This document shows positions 23,254 through 30,274 of a DNA stretch of 31,329 nucleotides, one piece after another. A program made the translations under genes and the position numbers. Every line of letters starts with the position of its first letter. The first letter of the stretch is position 1. The notes below the pieces were generated by a model. The model was not told where the DNA came from, did not search any database, and was given only the letters and a program-made list of their open reading frames with translations. The stretch is from positions 1-31,329 of the IMG/VR virus record IMGVR_UViG_3300030106_001568; one strand, given 5' to 3'. The stretch is from a virus.

Positions 23254-23628
23254 ATGGAACTATTCGATATACTAACTAAAAATAATTGGATGACAGCTGC
23301 TGAATTCTACAAGCTGTCCGACAACTACCAACTTACTCAAGCTGGCAAACAATCAGATGGTATTGCACACGTCAAACTATTCAATGCGACTGGTGCAGGC
23401 ACATGGTTTGTTGGCGAGATGAATGCTGAAGATGGTCATATGTTTGGCAAGGCACACATCTTCGAGCTAGAGTATGGGTATTCATCCATGCTCGAACTAG
23501 TAGATGCACATATGGAGGGTGTCATGGTACTTGAACGTGATCGGCATTGGACCCCAATGCCTCTGAAGGATATCAACTTGGACCACGTATACCCTTTGCA
23601 TGAGCATGTCGAAATGTATTCTAACTAA
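23254..23628 (+). CDS. DUF2958-like protein
   Basis: 124 residues. The core matches the DUF2958 pattern: 'GAGTWFVGEMNAEDGHMFG' (usual form TW...E..PED...FG), then 'ELEYGYSSMLEL' (ELGYVSL.EL) and 'VLERDRHW' (IERD..F). Members are found on plasmids and phages; function unknown. It has a good Shine-Dalgarno and an A+T-rich leader with a TATAAT box. It starts a second rightward block after the noncoding island. Confidence 0.7.
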   Translation: MELFDILTKNNWMTAAEFYKLSDNYQLTQAGKQSDGIAHVKLFNATGAGTWFVGEMNAEDGHMFGKAHIFELEYGYSSMLELVDAHMEGVMVLERDRHWTPMPLKDINLDHVYPLHEHVEMYSN

Positions 23629-23639
23629 TGGAGGTAACA

Positions 23640-23978
23640 ATGAGTACAAGAGAAAACTATAAAGATAACGTAGTAGCATACAAAGAATGGCTAACCAAAG
23701 ATGTGGTTGCTGAATTTTGTAGGCAGATGGATATGGTTGAGCTTGTAGATATGTTCAAGACTATTCAGAAAGAACGTACTGCAGCTTCAAAAGCATTGTG
23801 TAAGACGCATCTTAAGTCAGTGCCAAAACCAAAGGTACGTGTCCGTGCTGGCAAAGACTTGGATAACACTAGAGAAGGTGTACTTGAGAAAGTGAACGTC
23901 AAGTACGCCGTTGTCAGAATGGATACTGGTGCTAAGTTTAATGTACCATTCACATTGATTGAGTGTATACATGAGTAA
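23640..23978 (+). CDS. Hypothetical protein with C-terminal beta-barrel-like motif
   Basis: 112 residues from the ATG at 23640, which has GGAGG 7 bases upstream; an in-frame ATG at 23628 lies before that site. The N-half is helical. The C-half 'EGVLEKVNVKYAVVRMDTGA' then 'KFNVPFTLIE' resembles a short KOW/SH3-like segment ('G.V.KVN.KYA.V....G....VP') seen in many small phage proteins. Function unknown. Confidence 0.62.
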   Translation: MSTRENYKDNVVAYKEWLTKDVVAEFCRQMDMVELVDMFKTIQKERTAASKALCKTHLKSVPKPKVRVRAGKDLDNTREGVLEKVNVKYAVVRMDTGAKFNVPFTLIECIHE

Positions 23979-24072
23979 ACTTCAAGCACTGTATGTTGCA
24001 GTAGTTATAGTGGGAGTTATCCCACTATGGCTGCTAGCTATGATATCAACTGTAATATTTTTTATGGAGTAA
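23971..24072 (+). CDS. 33-residue single-pass membrane peptide
   Basis: ATG at 23971 overlaps the end of the previous gene by 8 bases; TAA is at 24070-24072, three bases before the next ATG. The product, MSKLQALYVAVVIVGVIPLW and 13 more residues, is nearly all one hydrophobic helix (residues 7-31). The tight spacing supports a real gene. Tiny early membrane proteins in phages often act on host membrane proteins or exclude other phages; nothing here shows which. Confidence 0.5.
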   Translation: MSKLQALYVAVVIVGVIPLWLLAMISTVIFFME

Positions 24073-24075
24073 ATT

Positions 24076-24414
24076 ATGACAAAACAAATTGGTAGTGAAG
24101 ATTGGTTTGACTCACACGTTGTTGTGTTGTCAGACGTAGCTGGAGAGAAAGGCGCTCTTCATGAAAAAATCAAAGACATGGTATACGAGAAAGCTAGAAA
24201 AGATGAGTTCGAGGAATGGGTATGGGTAACTCTGAACGAGCAGTGTGAAGAGATCCGATCTCAAGAGCAGCTTGAAAGCTATGTATACAATGAGTATGAC
24301 AAAACTTTGCTAGAAAAATTTGGCGCAAAGTTTGTCAGAGAAACATGTGGTTATGCATTTGAAGTTCATTACGAAAGGCAAATGGACTTTATGAATGACC
24401 AAAGAGATAACTGA
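24076..24414 (+). CDS. Acidic hypothetical protein
   Basis: 112 residues, acidic, helical, rich in E, D, W and Y ('KARKDEFEEWVWVTLNEQCE'). No family recognised. GGAG lies 6 bases before the ATG. Its last codons form the left arm of the first hairpin of the noncoding island that follows, so its mRNA 3' end is probably folded. Confidence 0.62.
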   Translation: MTKQIGSEDWFDSHVVVLSDVAGEKGALHEKIKDMVYEKARKDEFEEWVWVTLNEQCEEIRSQEQLESYVYNEYDKTLLEKFGAKFVRETCGYAFEVHYERQMDFMNDQRDN

Positions 24415-24668
24415 TTAGTAGTACGGTGTATCACGGTTAAGCTAATCAGTTATAGTACAGTAGAGCTGAAGAGAATTCTGTACACTACTGTACTAACGGC
24501 TTGGTGTAGTGGATTAAGGAGTGGCTGACCAATCGCTCGGCTAGCTCTGATGCAGATGATGTAACAGCACTCACGGAGTGAACAGCACTACATCAAGTCG
24601 TGCATGCTTATGGTGGCACAGGTCGGAGGTGTACTTTTATATTATTATTACCTCGCAGAAGTGCCACC
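24407..24668 (+). ncRNA. Candidate structured RNA with four strong stems
   Basis: Between the stop at 24414 and the ATG at 24703 there is no gene. Stems: ATAACTGATTAG/CTAATCAGTTAT (12 bp, 24407-24418 and 24442-24453); AGTACAGTAG/CTACTGTACT (10 bp, 24454-24463 and 24485-24494); a 16-pair helix, 24496-24511 with 24586-24601, enclosing CACTC/GAGTG (24568-24580); and GGTGGCAC/GTGCCACC (8 bp, 24612-24619 and 24661-24668) enclosing GAGGT/ACCTC. The 16-pair helix has two G·U pairs in the + strand that would be mismatches in the other strand. I recognise no Rfam-type family. Confidence 0.55.
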
Positions 24669-24702
24669 ACCATTATTAACAATCAACTTGGAGATAAATT
24701 AA

Positions 24703-25113
24703 ATGGGTATTATAAATAAAACACTATTAGAAGTAACGACTCGTGTTTGGAACAGTGCTTATCGCAAGGTTTTTCTATCGAAAGAACAAGTATGGTCAGA
24801 AGATCAAGAAGTGTGCATAGATCTATGTTCTATATACACAACTCTAGAAGAATGGAGAGACTTTATCGATAAGCATGGTGAACATACATGGAGTATCACA
24901 GATCTGGACGATTACTTTAGTATTGATATTGCTGAGATGTTTTGGGAAAAACAAGATCAAAATGGCAATCACTCTATTGTACACGTCGACGATATTATCG
25001 ATGTAAAAGAGGCTCATTGGACAACTAGAGACACAGCTGTCAAGAGAGCAGAGCTTTTAGCTGAAGGTAAGAAGTATCCAGGGGAGGAGGAGTTACATGC
25101 AGAAAAAGTATGA
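24703..25113 (+). CDS. Hypothetical protein
   Basis: 136 residues, acidic, with many Trp and Asp. It has repeated 'W..TDLDDYFSIDIAEMFW'-like stretches and a helical C-terminus. No family recognised. TTGGAG precedes the ATG. The end overlaps the next gene by 17 bases, so it is co-translated with the recombination module. Confidence 0.62.
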   Translation: MGIINKTLLEVTTRVWNSAYRKVFLSKEQVWSEDQEVCIDLCSIYTTLEEWRDFIDKHGEHTWSITDLDDYFSIDIAEMFWEKQDQNGNHSIVHVDDIIDVKEAHWTTRDTAVKRAELLAEGKKYPGEEELHAEKV

Positions 25114-25336
25114 TTACTATGTGTATCCTAGCTTGATCGTGCTAGATGAAGCAGAGGTACACAAATATTTTGGTATCGGTGGCGCAGGTCGTAGAGCATT
25201 TGCTCACGACTATGCGTATAGTATGCCGATTGAAATATACAAGTACGATATAAACGAAGGACAATTTGTAGAAAGGATGGAGGAATGGGAAAAGCAAGAA
25301 ACAGTACCCCAAACGTTACCGAAGGTAGACACTTAG
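25097..25336 (+). CDS. Small hypothetical protein
   Basis: 79 residues with a 'YVYPSLIVLDEAEVHKYFG' start and 'GIGGAGRRAFAHDYAYSMPI' centre. No known family. The ribosome binding site GGAGGAGG is very strong. Its last 52 bases overlap the start of the exonuclease gene in another frame; both genes have good start signals, so both look real. Confidence 0.58.
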   Translation: MQKKYDYYVYPSLIVLDEAEVHKYFGIGGAGRRAFAHDYAYSMPIEIYKYDINEGQFVERMEEWEKQETVPQTLPKVDT

Positions 25337-25905
25337 GTATAGGTGGTAGTGATTGTTATACTCTATGTCATGGGAAACCAGCTGATGTTGATCGGTTATG
25401 GGAAGAGAAACGTCAGCTGGTTGAACCAGTTGATCTATCAGAGAACTTTCGTGTACGTCTTGGTACATACACAGAAGAGTTTAACAGAAAAATTTTCTAT
25501 GAAAAGATGGCAAAGAAAGAGAAGTGTACACCGGAAGGGTATCAACGTGGTATATATCCTATTGCTACATCAAGGACAGTCAATACAAAGTACGGACCAG
25601 TACCATTGTTTGCACACCTTGATGACTATGACCACGAAGATGATGTAGTAATTGAGTACAAACATACATCGGAGAGTAAGTTAGTACGTGATGTGGTTGA
25701 AACATACAATCCACAAGTACAACATTACATGCATGTAACTAATTCTGATACTGCTTACTTGTCTATTATATTTGGTAATGCACGGCACTCTATCAAGAAG
25801 ATACCTAGAGATCCTATATTCATAGAAGAATTAAAGCATTTACAAGGTAAGTTTTGGAAATGTGTTGTTGATAACACAAGACCTTCTACACTTATCGGTA
25901 AATAA
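25285..25905 (+). CDS. YqaJ-type phage recombination exonuclease
   Basis: 206 residues with the PD-(D/E)XK viral recombinase layout: 'LGIGGSDC' at 17-24, 'RLGTYTEEFNRKIFYEK' at 58-74 (catalytic Glu), 'FAHLDDYD' at 109-116 (Asp), 'VIEYKHTSE' at 122-130 (E124-x-K126) and 'QVQHYM' at 144-149 (the Q..HY motif). It would chew 5' ends of duplex DNA to expose single strands for the annealing protein encoded next. GGAGG lies before the ATG. Confidence 0.85.
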   Translation: MGKARNSTPNVTEGRHLGIGGSDCYTLCHGKPADVDRLWEEKRQLVEPVDLSENFRVRLGTYTEEFNRKIFYEKMAKKEKCTPEGYQRGIYPIATSRTVNTKYGPVPLFAHLDDYDHEDDVVIEYKHTSESKLVRDVVETYNPQVQHYMHVTNSDTAYLSIIFGNARHSIKKIPRDPIFIEELKHLQGKFWKCVVDNTRPSTLIGK

Positions 25906-25939
25906 TGATATAGTAATAATAAAGAAAGGATTAAATATT

Positions 25940-26368
25940 ATGTCAAAAACACCTTATGCTGAGAAGCTAATCAAGAAGTTTAAAACTAAGTACGGTCTAG
26001 CTGGATCAGACTTCTGGCCTCTAAAGTTAGGAGGCAGAGAACAATGGATTATAAATCATAATGCATTGGAACGTGTAGCACTACAAGAAGAGATCTCTTG
26101 GAGTATTGAAGTACTTAACTTTGCACCAGATGTGGTTGTCAAAGCAACGGCTTCACATCCTAGGACTGGAGCTACCATACAAAGTTTGGGTGAGGCTGGA
26201 CCAAAAACTACTAAGAATGCTTATCTGTATGCTATGGCAGAGAAACGTGCTGTCGATAGATGTATACTAAAGCTATTGAATGCACATGCATACTTGTATA
26301 CAGATCAAGATGCAGATGAATTCAAACAAAAAGATGAAGAAGAAACATGGAAGGAGCAAGTAAAATGA
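25940..26368 (+). CDS. Putative single-strand annealing protein (Rad52-like)
   Basis: 142 residues from the ATG at 25940, which has AAAGGA upstream; an earlier in-frame ATG lies inside the exonuclease gene. The sequence has 'EQWIINHNALERVALQEEIS', then a beta-rich middle ('VVVKATASHPRTGATIQSLG') and the helix 'KNAYLYAMAEKRAVDRCILK'. The '(Y)AMAEKRA.DR..LKL' helix recurs in small phage proteins next to exonuclease and SSB genes and resembles that of Rad52/DdrA-type annealing proteins. Context (exonuclease, SSB, resolvase) supports the role. Catalytic proof is not possible from sequence. Confidence 0.62.
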   Translation: MSKTPYAEKLIKKFKTKYGLAGSDFWPLKLGGREQWIINHNALERVALQEEISWSIEVLNFAPDVVVKATASHPRTGATIQSLGEAGPKTTKNAYLYAMAEKRAVDRCILKLLNAHAYLYTDQDADEFKQKDEEETWKEQVK

Positions 26369-26712
26369 TAGAGTGGGATGAAGATTTGGATCGAGTAGAG
26401 AATGAACTGAACGAGTTGATTGCTAAAAAGAAACAAAGGCAGAGTGAGTTGTGGGACATACTCAAGTCAGAGGATACTGGTGAGTATATCTTAGCAAACT
26501 ATTTATTCGCACCACAGTTTATTGGACTGGAGGCTGCAATACGTAATGCAGTTACTAAGACAGACCTTAATCGTATTTGGAAATCATACAAACTAACCTT
26601 GAATGTAATCAAGAATAGTAATGAAAGGTTATTGTATGATGTACTTGAATGGCAATACAAGAGAGAGTTAGATCATGTATCAACAAAGACTGAAACAACT
26701 AAAGGATCGTAG
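26365..26712 (+). CDS. Hypothetical helical protein in recombination operon
   Basis: 115 residues from the ATG at 26365, which overlaps the previous TGA (ATGA) and has GGAG upstream. It begins with a coiled-coil-like stretch ('DRVENELNELIAKKKQRQSE') and ends Lys/Thr-rich. No family recognised. It overlaps the next gene by 38 bases. A partner of the annealing or replication proteins is possible, from position only. Confidence 0.6.
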   Translation: MIEWDEDLDRVENELNELIAKKKQRQSELWDILKSEDTGEYILANYLFAPQFIGLEAAIRNAVTKTDLNRIWKSYKLTLNVIKNSNERLLYDVLEWQYKRELDHVSTKTETTKGS

Positions 26713-27139
26713 GCAATATTTGAACTACACTTTAGAACAACTAGCACATCTTATTGGTGTATCAGATAAGATGATAGGTAAATGGGAAAGAGCAGAGGCT
26801 GTACCAAATATGATGAACTTCGAGGCATGGTGTAATGCACTAGACTTGACTGTAATATTATCAGCAGAAACGTCTTGCGTTGATGATTGGCAGCCGAACA
26901 CAGATTTTCTAAACGAACTTAAACAATTAACGAGAGGTATAAATTATGAATACGAAATTGCAAACTTCAGAGATTGGTACAAATCCAAAGGAGAAAGATC
27001 AGCAGACTGGAACGCACTCTTCAGAATGTGGATCCGTCGGTCTCAAAGATTTAACAGTAAAGCAACAAATGATGATGCGAACAATACCGAGATTCTTTCT
27101 ACCGTTGCTGAGCGAATGCATGCTGATAAGAATATATGA
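26675..27139 (+). CDS. XRE-type HTH protein with DnaT-like C-terminus
   Basis: 154 residues. Residues 5-60 are a Cro/C1 helix-turn-helix: 'TLEQLAHLIGVSDKMIGKWE' with 'VPNMMNFEAWCNAL'. Residues 98-122, 'FRDWYKSKGERSADWNALFR' plus 'MWIRR', match the 'F..YW..KG....DW...WR.W.R' motif at the C-terminus of phage replication initiators and DnaT-like proteins. The combination suggests an origin-binding replication initiator rather than a simple repressor. It overlaps the previous gene by 38 bases. A pure transcription regulator remains possible. Confidence 0.68.
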   Translation: MYQQRLKQLKDRRQYLNYTLEQLAHLIGVSDKMIGKWERAEAVPNMMNFEAWCNALDLTVILSAETSCVDDWQPNTDFLNELKQLTRGINYEYEIANFRDWYKSKGERSADWNALFRMWIRRSQRFNSKATNDDANNTEILSTVAERMHADKNI

Positions 27140-27149
27140 GCTAAAGTTT

Positions 27150-27518
27150 ATGTCAAACAGACCAGAGTTTAACCCATGTGTACCGATAGATATAGAAATC
27201 AATCACATGATACCACATCTACATGAGGCTATACGTAAGCCATCATATGGTGAGGTAGCTCTACAACTAACAAGATTATCTAACGTCTTGCAGTGCCAGC
27301 TTCCAAGTGAGGAAGGATTACAAGAGTACTTCAAGATACTAGCAGAGTTTCCTTTAGTATTACTAGAGGAATGTATTGAGTACATAATACAGACAGCAAG
27401 GTATCGGAAGTTACCTTTGCCCATCGACTTTATTGCTCATATGGAAATATCTAGAACTGTACATGTTACATGGCTAGATAGATTAGAAAGACTATACATC
27501 AACTATAAGGAGAAATGA
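27150..27518 (+). CDS. Putative helicase loader / replisome organiser-like protein
   Basis: 122 residues from the ATG at 27150. Longer starts would lie inside the HTH gene, and an ATG at 27120 is also possible. The body is helical: 'LPSEEGLQEYFKILAEFPLV' then 'ECIEYIIQTARYRKLPLPID'. The 'Y...L...P......A......R...LP.P..F' pattern is typical of small phage proteins that recruit host helicase. Position between an initiator-like gene and SSB supports this. No ATPase motif is present, so it is not a DnaC-type loader. Confidence 0.5.
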   Translation: MSNRPEFNPCVPIDIEINHMIPHLHEAIRKPSYGEVALQLTRLSNVLQCQLPSEEGLQEYFKILAEFPLVLLEECIEYIIQTARYRKLPLPIDFIAHMEISRTVHVTWLDRLERLYINYKEK

Positions 27519-27519
27519 T

Positions 27520-27933
27520 ATGTATAATTGTATAACACTAGTGGGTAACATTGGTGGTGAAAGTAGATTTGAAACGACTGGTGGGGGTAAGCCTTACGCA
27601 ATCTGTTCTCTCGCCACGCACCGGTATGCAGGTGGCGAGAAGAAAACAGATTGGCATAAGATTATTTTTTGGGATGAGAAGAAGGTAGATGTACTGAAGA
27701 AGTACACAAGAGTGGGTAGTAAGATACTCGTTCAAGGGTATCTGACGTACAACAGTTGGGAACGTGATGGTGTAACGCAGAAGTCATCAGAGATACACGT
27801 TGGCTATGGTGGTGCTATCGAACTGCTAGATAGCAAAGGTGATCATACCAGTGTGCCAACTGCCAACACTTCTAATCCACCAGAGGGTGTGCAGAATATT
27901 AAAGATGAAGAACTAGATGCGATACCATTCTAG
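27520..27933 (+). CDS. ssb: Single-stranded DNA-binding protein
   Basis: 137 residues with the bacterial SSB OB-fold signature: 'ITLVGNIGGESRFETTGGGK', 'SLATHRY', 'TDWHKIIFWDEKKVDVLKKY', 'GSKILVQGYLTYNSWERDG' and 'EIHVG'. A flexible linker and the acidic tip 'DEELDAIPF' follow, equivalent to the E. coli DDDIPF tail that recruits partner proteins. Start one base after the upstream TGA, with AAGGAG. It would protect single strands in replication and annealing. Confidence 0.93.
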   Translation: MYNCITLVGNIGGESRFETTGGGKPYAICSLATHRYAGGEKKTDWHKIIFWDEKKVDVLKKYTRVGSKILVQGYLTYNSWERDGVTQKSSEIHVGYGGAIELLDSKGDHTSVPTANTSNPPEGVQNIKDEELDAIPF

Positions 27934-27941
27934 GAGGCCCT

Positions 27942-28208
27942 ATGTTTAATATATACGAACACCATAAAGTCAAGGTACTTACAAAAAGACAGTCAGAAGT
28001 TTATAACTTTGTTGTCAAGTACGTTGAAGAGAATAGGATTGCACCCACCTATCACGAGATCAAAGATGGGTGTGATCTAGGAAGTATTGCAAACTCTTAT
28101 CGTATTATCAAAGATTTAATTACTAAGAAGTTAATACATAAGATTGGCAAGACACAACAACCGAGGCAGGTATATCCTATCATCGATGAAAAATATATAA
28201 GAGATTGA
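27942..28208 (+). CDS. LexA-like winged-helix DNA-binding protein
   Basis: 88 residues equal to the LexA N-terminal domain: 'LTKRQSEVYNFVVKYVEENR', 'IAPTYHEI' and 'SIANSYRIIKDLITKKLI'. The S24 self-cleavage peptidase domain is absent, so it cannot be cut in an SOS response. GGAGG lies before the ATG. It may repress early phage genes or occupy host LexA sites. Both are inferences. Confidence 0.78.
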   Translation: MFNIYEHHKVKVLTKRQSEVYNFVVKYVEENRIAPTYHEIKDGCDLGSIANSYRIIKDLITKKLIHKIGKTQQPRQVYPIIDEKYIRD

Positions 28209-28209
28209 T

Positions 28210-28572
28210 ATGGGTGGATCTAGCTCAAAGCGAAAAGGATACAGAGTAGAGAATGAACTAGTCAAGTATCTTATCAAGAGAGGGATTGATGCAAAGCGCC
28301 AACCCCTCTCTGGTGCCTTATCGGATTTTCCACACGATATACAAATCAACAATCCTAGATTAGTTGTTGAAGTGAAGGCAAGGAAATCCGGCAGTGGTTT
28401 CAAAACTATACTCAACTGGATGGGTAAAGCTGACGTGTTAGTTATGAAACAAGATTATGATGATCCAATAGTAGCTATGCCTATGGGTGTATTTGTAGAT
28501 CTAATTGTTAGCCATGCAGACTACGAACCACCATATATACAAAAATTAAAGGAAATAAAGAAACAGTCCTAG
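28210..28572 (+). CDS. Hjc-like Holliday junction resolvase
   Basis: 120 residues with an archaeal-Hjc-type PD-(D/E)XK nuclease core: Glu14 in 'GYRVENELVKYL', 'RQPLSGALSDFPHDI' with Asp43, and 'VVEVKAR' with Glu54-x-Lys56. Then 'LNWMGKADVLVM' follows, the usual structural strand-helix. It would resolve branched DNA before packaging and completes the exonuclease/annealing/SSB module. It is the last rightward gene and overlaps the convergent membrane-protein gene by 27 bases. Confidence 0.82.
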   Translation: MGGSSSKRKGYRVENELVKYLIKRGIDAKRQPLSGALSDFPHDIQINNPRLVVEVKARKSGSGFKTILNWMGKADVLVMKQDYDDPIVAMPMGVFVDLIVSHADYEPPYIQKLKEIKKQS

Positions 28573-28719
28573 AAAGGCTAGCAAAGCCCATAGAGAAGGT
28601 TTAGGCTTTCTGCACCCTGCACCACATTGTGTGAAGAATATCCTTCTGTATGAGCTTTGTACAGCCTTGAATGGTAGTTTCTTAAATTTACTTGTCCAAT
28701 TTTCAAAGTCTCCAAACAT
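28546..28719 (-). CDS. 57-residue membrane protein at operon end
   Basis: ATG at 28719 lies two bases after the upstream stop and has GAGGTG 5 bases before it; TAA is at 28548-28546. The product opens MFGDFENWTSKFKKLPFKAV, has three Cys near 32-36 and ends with a hydrophobic helix 'LWALLAFLGLFLYFL'. The 3' end overlaps the resolvase gene on the other strand. Position in the lysis block suggests a lysis accessory; not shown by sequence. Confidence 0.55.
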   Translation of the reverse strand: MFGDFENWTSKFKKLPFKAVQSSYRRIFFTQCGAGCRKPKPSLWALLAFLGLFLYFL

Positions 28720-28721
28720 AT

Positions 28722-29075
28722 TCACCTCATTAACGGATTGCTGTTTTCTAATTGTAATGCTTCTAGATTTTTATCTAGTAAATCTAATCTTGTTCTTAAT
28801 ATACCTAAGTTACTAGCAGAATCATTTATGTCTTGTTGTAGTTCTGTTAGTCGATCTGTTACTGCTACATAGTTATCATTGATCTTGTTATTGGTATCAG
28901 TCAGATCAACAGTTTCATTTATCACATATTGTTTTGTTTCTAGCGCAGCTACCTTTTCTTCCAGAGAAGAGATGTTGCCAAGTAATTGTCCATAAGTAGT
29001 AAAGCCTGCACCTATTGCACCTACTACACCTATTAAACTAACTATACCAGTTAGATTATTTTTTAATTTATCCAT
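28722..29075 (-). CDS. Membrane-anchored coiled-coil protein (possible i-spanin)
   Basis: 117 residues: an N-terminal transmembrane helix ('GIVSLIGVVGAIGAGFTTYG', residues 10-29), then a long periplasm-type coiled coil with 'ISSLEEKVAALETKQ' and later heptads. N-in membrane anchor plus coiled coil is the layout of inner-membrane spanins such as Rz, and it lies in the holin block. No embedded lipoprotein (Rz1-like) frame was established, so the spanin call is tentative. The start overlaps the acidic exported protein by 13 bases. Confidence 0.6.
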   Translation of the reverse strand: MDKLKNNLTGIVSLIGVVGAIGAGFTTYGQLLGNISSLEEKVAALETKQYVINETVDLTDTNNKINDNYVAVTDRLTELQQDINDSASNLGILRTRLDLLDKNLEALQLENSNPLMR

Positions 29076-30274
29076 ATCATTCCATCCAGTTGTTGTCGTA
29101 ATCTATATCTTTGCTCTTGATTATCCCTAATATTACTATTGTATGTGGTCAATGGATCATTAGCTTGATAAGTTACATTCATATAAATATCACGATTGTC
29201 AGATAAGTTCAACTGATTAGGATATAAAATTACTGGTTCATAGAATACTGTGTCTGTAATCATTGGCTGTGATTCAATCATAACTTCAAGAGCAAATGCA
29301 TTGGAATCTATCAGTTGTTCTGTAAGGGATAATTCTATGTCGCCATTTTTATTTATTGAGACCAGGGATGTAACGGCTTGCGTTTCTGTATTTTGCTCCT
29401 CCAAAGATTTTTCTTCTTCAATTATTTCTTCTTCTAATATTTCTTGCTCAAGTTCTTCTGTTTCTTCTTCTATAAATTCTTCTTCAATATAATCTAACAC
29501 CTCTTCAGTTGTTATTTCTTCATCAAACTCTTCTTCAATATCTGGTAGTTCATTCTCTATCATAGGCATTTCTTCTTCAAGTAAATATATATCTTCATCA
29601 AAAGTATAGTAATCATCAAACAACTCTACTGGTTCTGTTTCAAACTCATCAATATAAATAAATGTATCTTCTTCAAAAAACAAATCAAATTCTTCTAACC
29701 ACTCTTCGACAAAGCTTGTAGTAAAACTAAAGGTAACTGGTTCATAACTCACAAACAATTCTGGATTACGTACATCAGCAGCATAATGATAGTTAGGTCG
29801 AGATGGTACAGAAAAACTAAACCGTGCAGTTATATCATAGTCATCAGCCACATCATTAATAATAATTGTATTAGTAGGAGAATCTTCATACCAGCATCCA
29901 TTCCATCTATTGCAAGTGCCAGACATTGTAATAGTGTTAGTGTACTCAAGACCATTAGAATCAACTATCTCCTGCGTAAGATCAACTGACTGGCTATAAG
30001 AATTCCAAAACCAAACCTCTGCTTGGAATTGTGATTGAGTTACTCCTTGTATCTCGTAAGCTTCGAGGTGATCGGAGAGAGTAATAGTTTGCTCACGGTA
30101 TTCATTATGAACACCAGCCAAAATATTAGGCCCATGAAAGTGATCATTAGTACCAGTCCAATCATTAAGAAAGTTATTGGAAAGTAAATTATCCGTAACG
30201 TCTGCATTTGTCTTTACAGTTACAAGTACTAGGGCAAGGAAGGATATAAGGAATAAGTATACCAAGCATCTCAT
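29063..30274 (-). CDS. Exported protein with Glu-rich domain
   Basis: 403 residues. A Sec signal peptide (residues 1-24, hydrophobic core 'LVYLFLISFLALVLVTV', likely cleavage after 'KTNA') is followed by a beta-rich domain, about 25-185, with 'DWTGTNDHFHGPNI' and a Cys pair C121/C127. Residues 189-294 are hyperacidic, dominated by Glu in clusters of two to four. A C-terminal domain (300-403) ends with a charged helix. The start overlaps the upstream TGA (ATGA). Envelope or lysis role is suggested by signal and position. No enzyme motif is seen. Confidence 0.68.
   Translation of the reverse strand: MRCLVYLFLISFLALVLVTVKTNADVTDNLLSNNFLNDWTGTNDHFHGPNILAGVHNEYREQTITLSDHLEAYEIQGVTQSQFQAEVWFWNSYSQSVDLTQEIVDSNGLEYTNTITMSGTCNRWNGCWYEDSPTNTIIINDVADDYDITARFSFSVPSRPNYHYAADVRNPELFVSYEPVTFSFTTSFVEEWLEEFDLFFEEDTFIYIDEFETEPVELFDDYYTFDEDIYLLEEEMPMIENELPDIEEEFDEEITTEEVLDYIEEEFIEEETEELEQEILEEEIIEEEKSLEEQNTETQAVTSLVSINKNGDIELSLTEQLIDSNAFALEVMIESQPMITDTVFYEPVILYPNQLNLSDNRDIYMNVTYQANDPLTTYNSNIRDNQEQRYRLRQQLDGMIWIN

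Noticed and set aside
24480-24620. tRNA-like look of the third noncoding island
   Set aside because: No T-loop consensus, no 7-bp acceptor with a 12-bp arm at the right spacing, and no plausible anticodon arm.
23144-27294. 15-base exact repeat CTAACGTCTTGCAGT at 23144 and 27280
   Set aside because: About one 15-base match is expected by chance in a sequence this long, and the second copy is in coding sequence.
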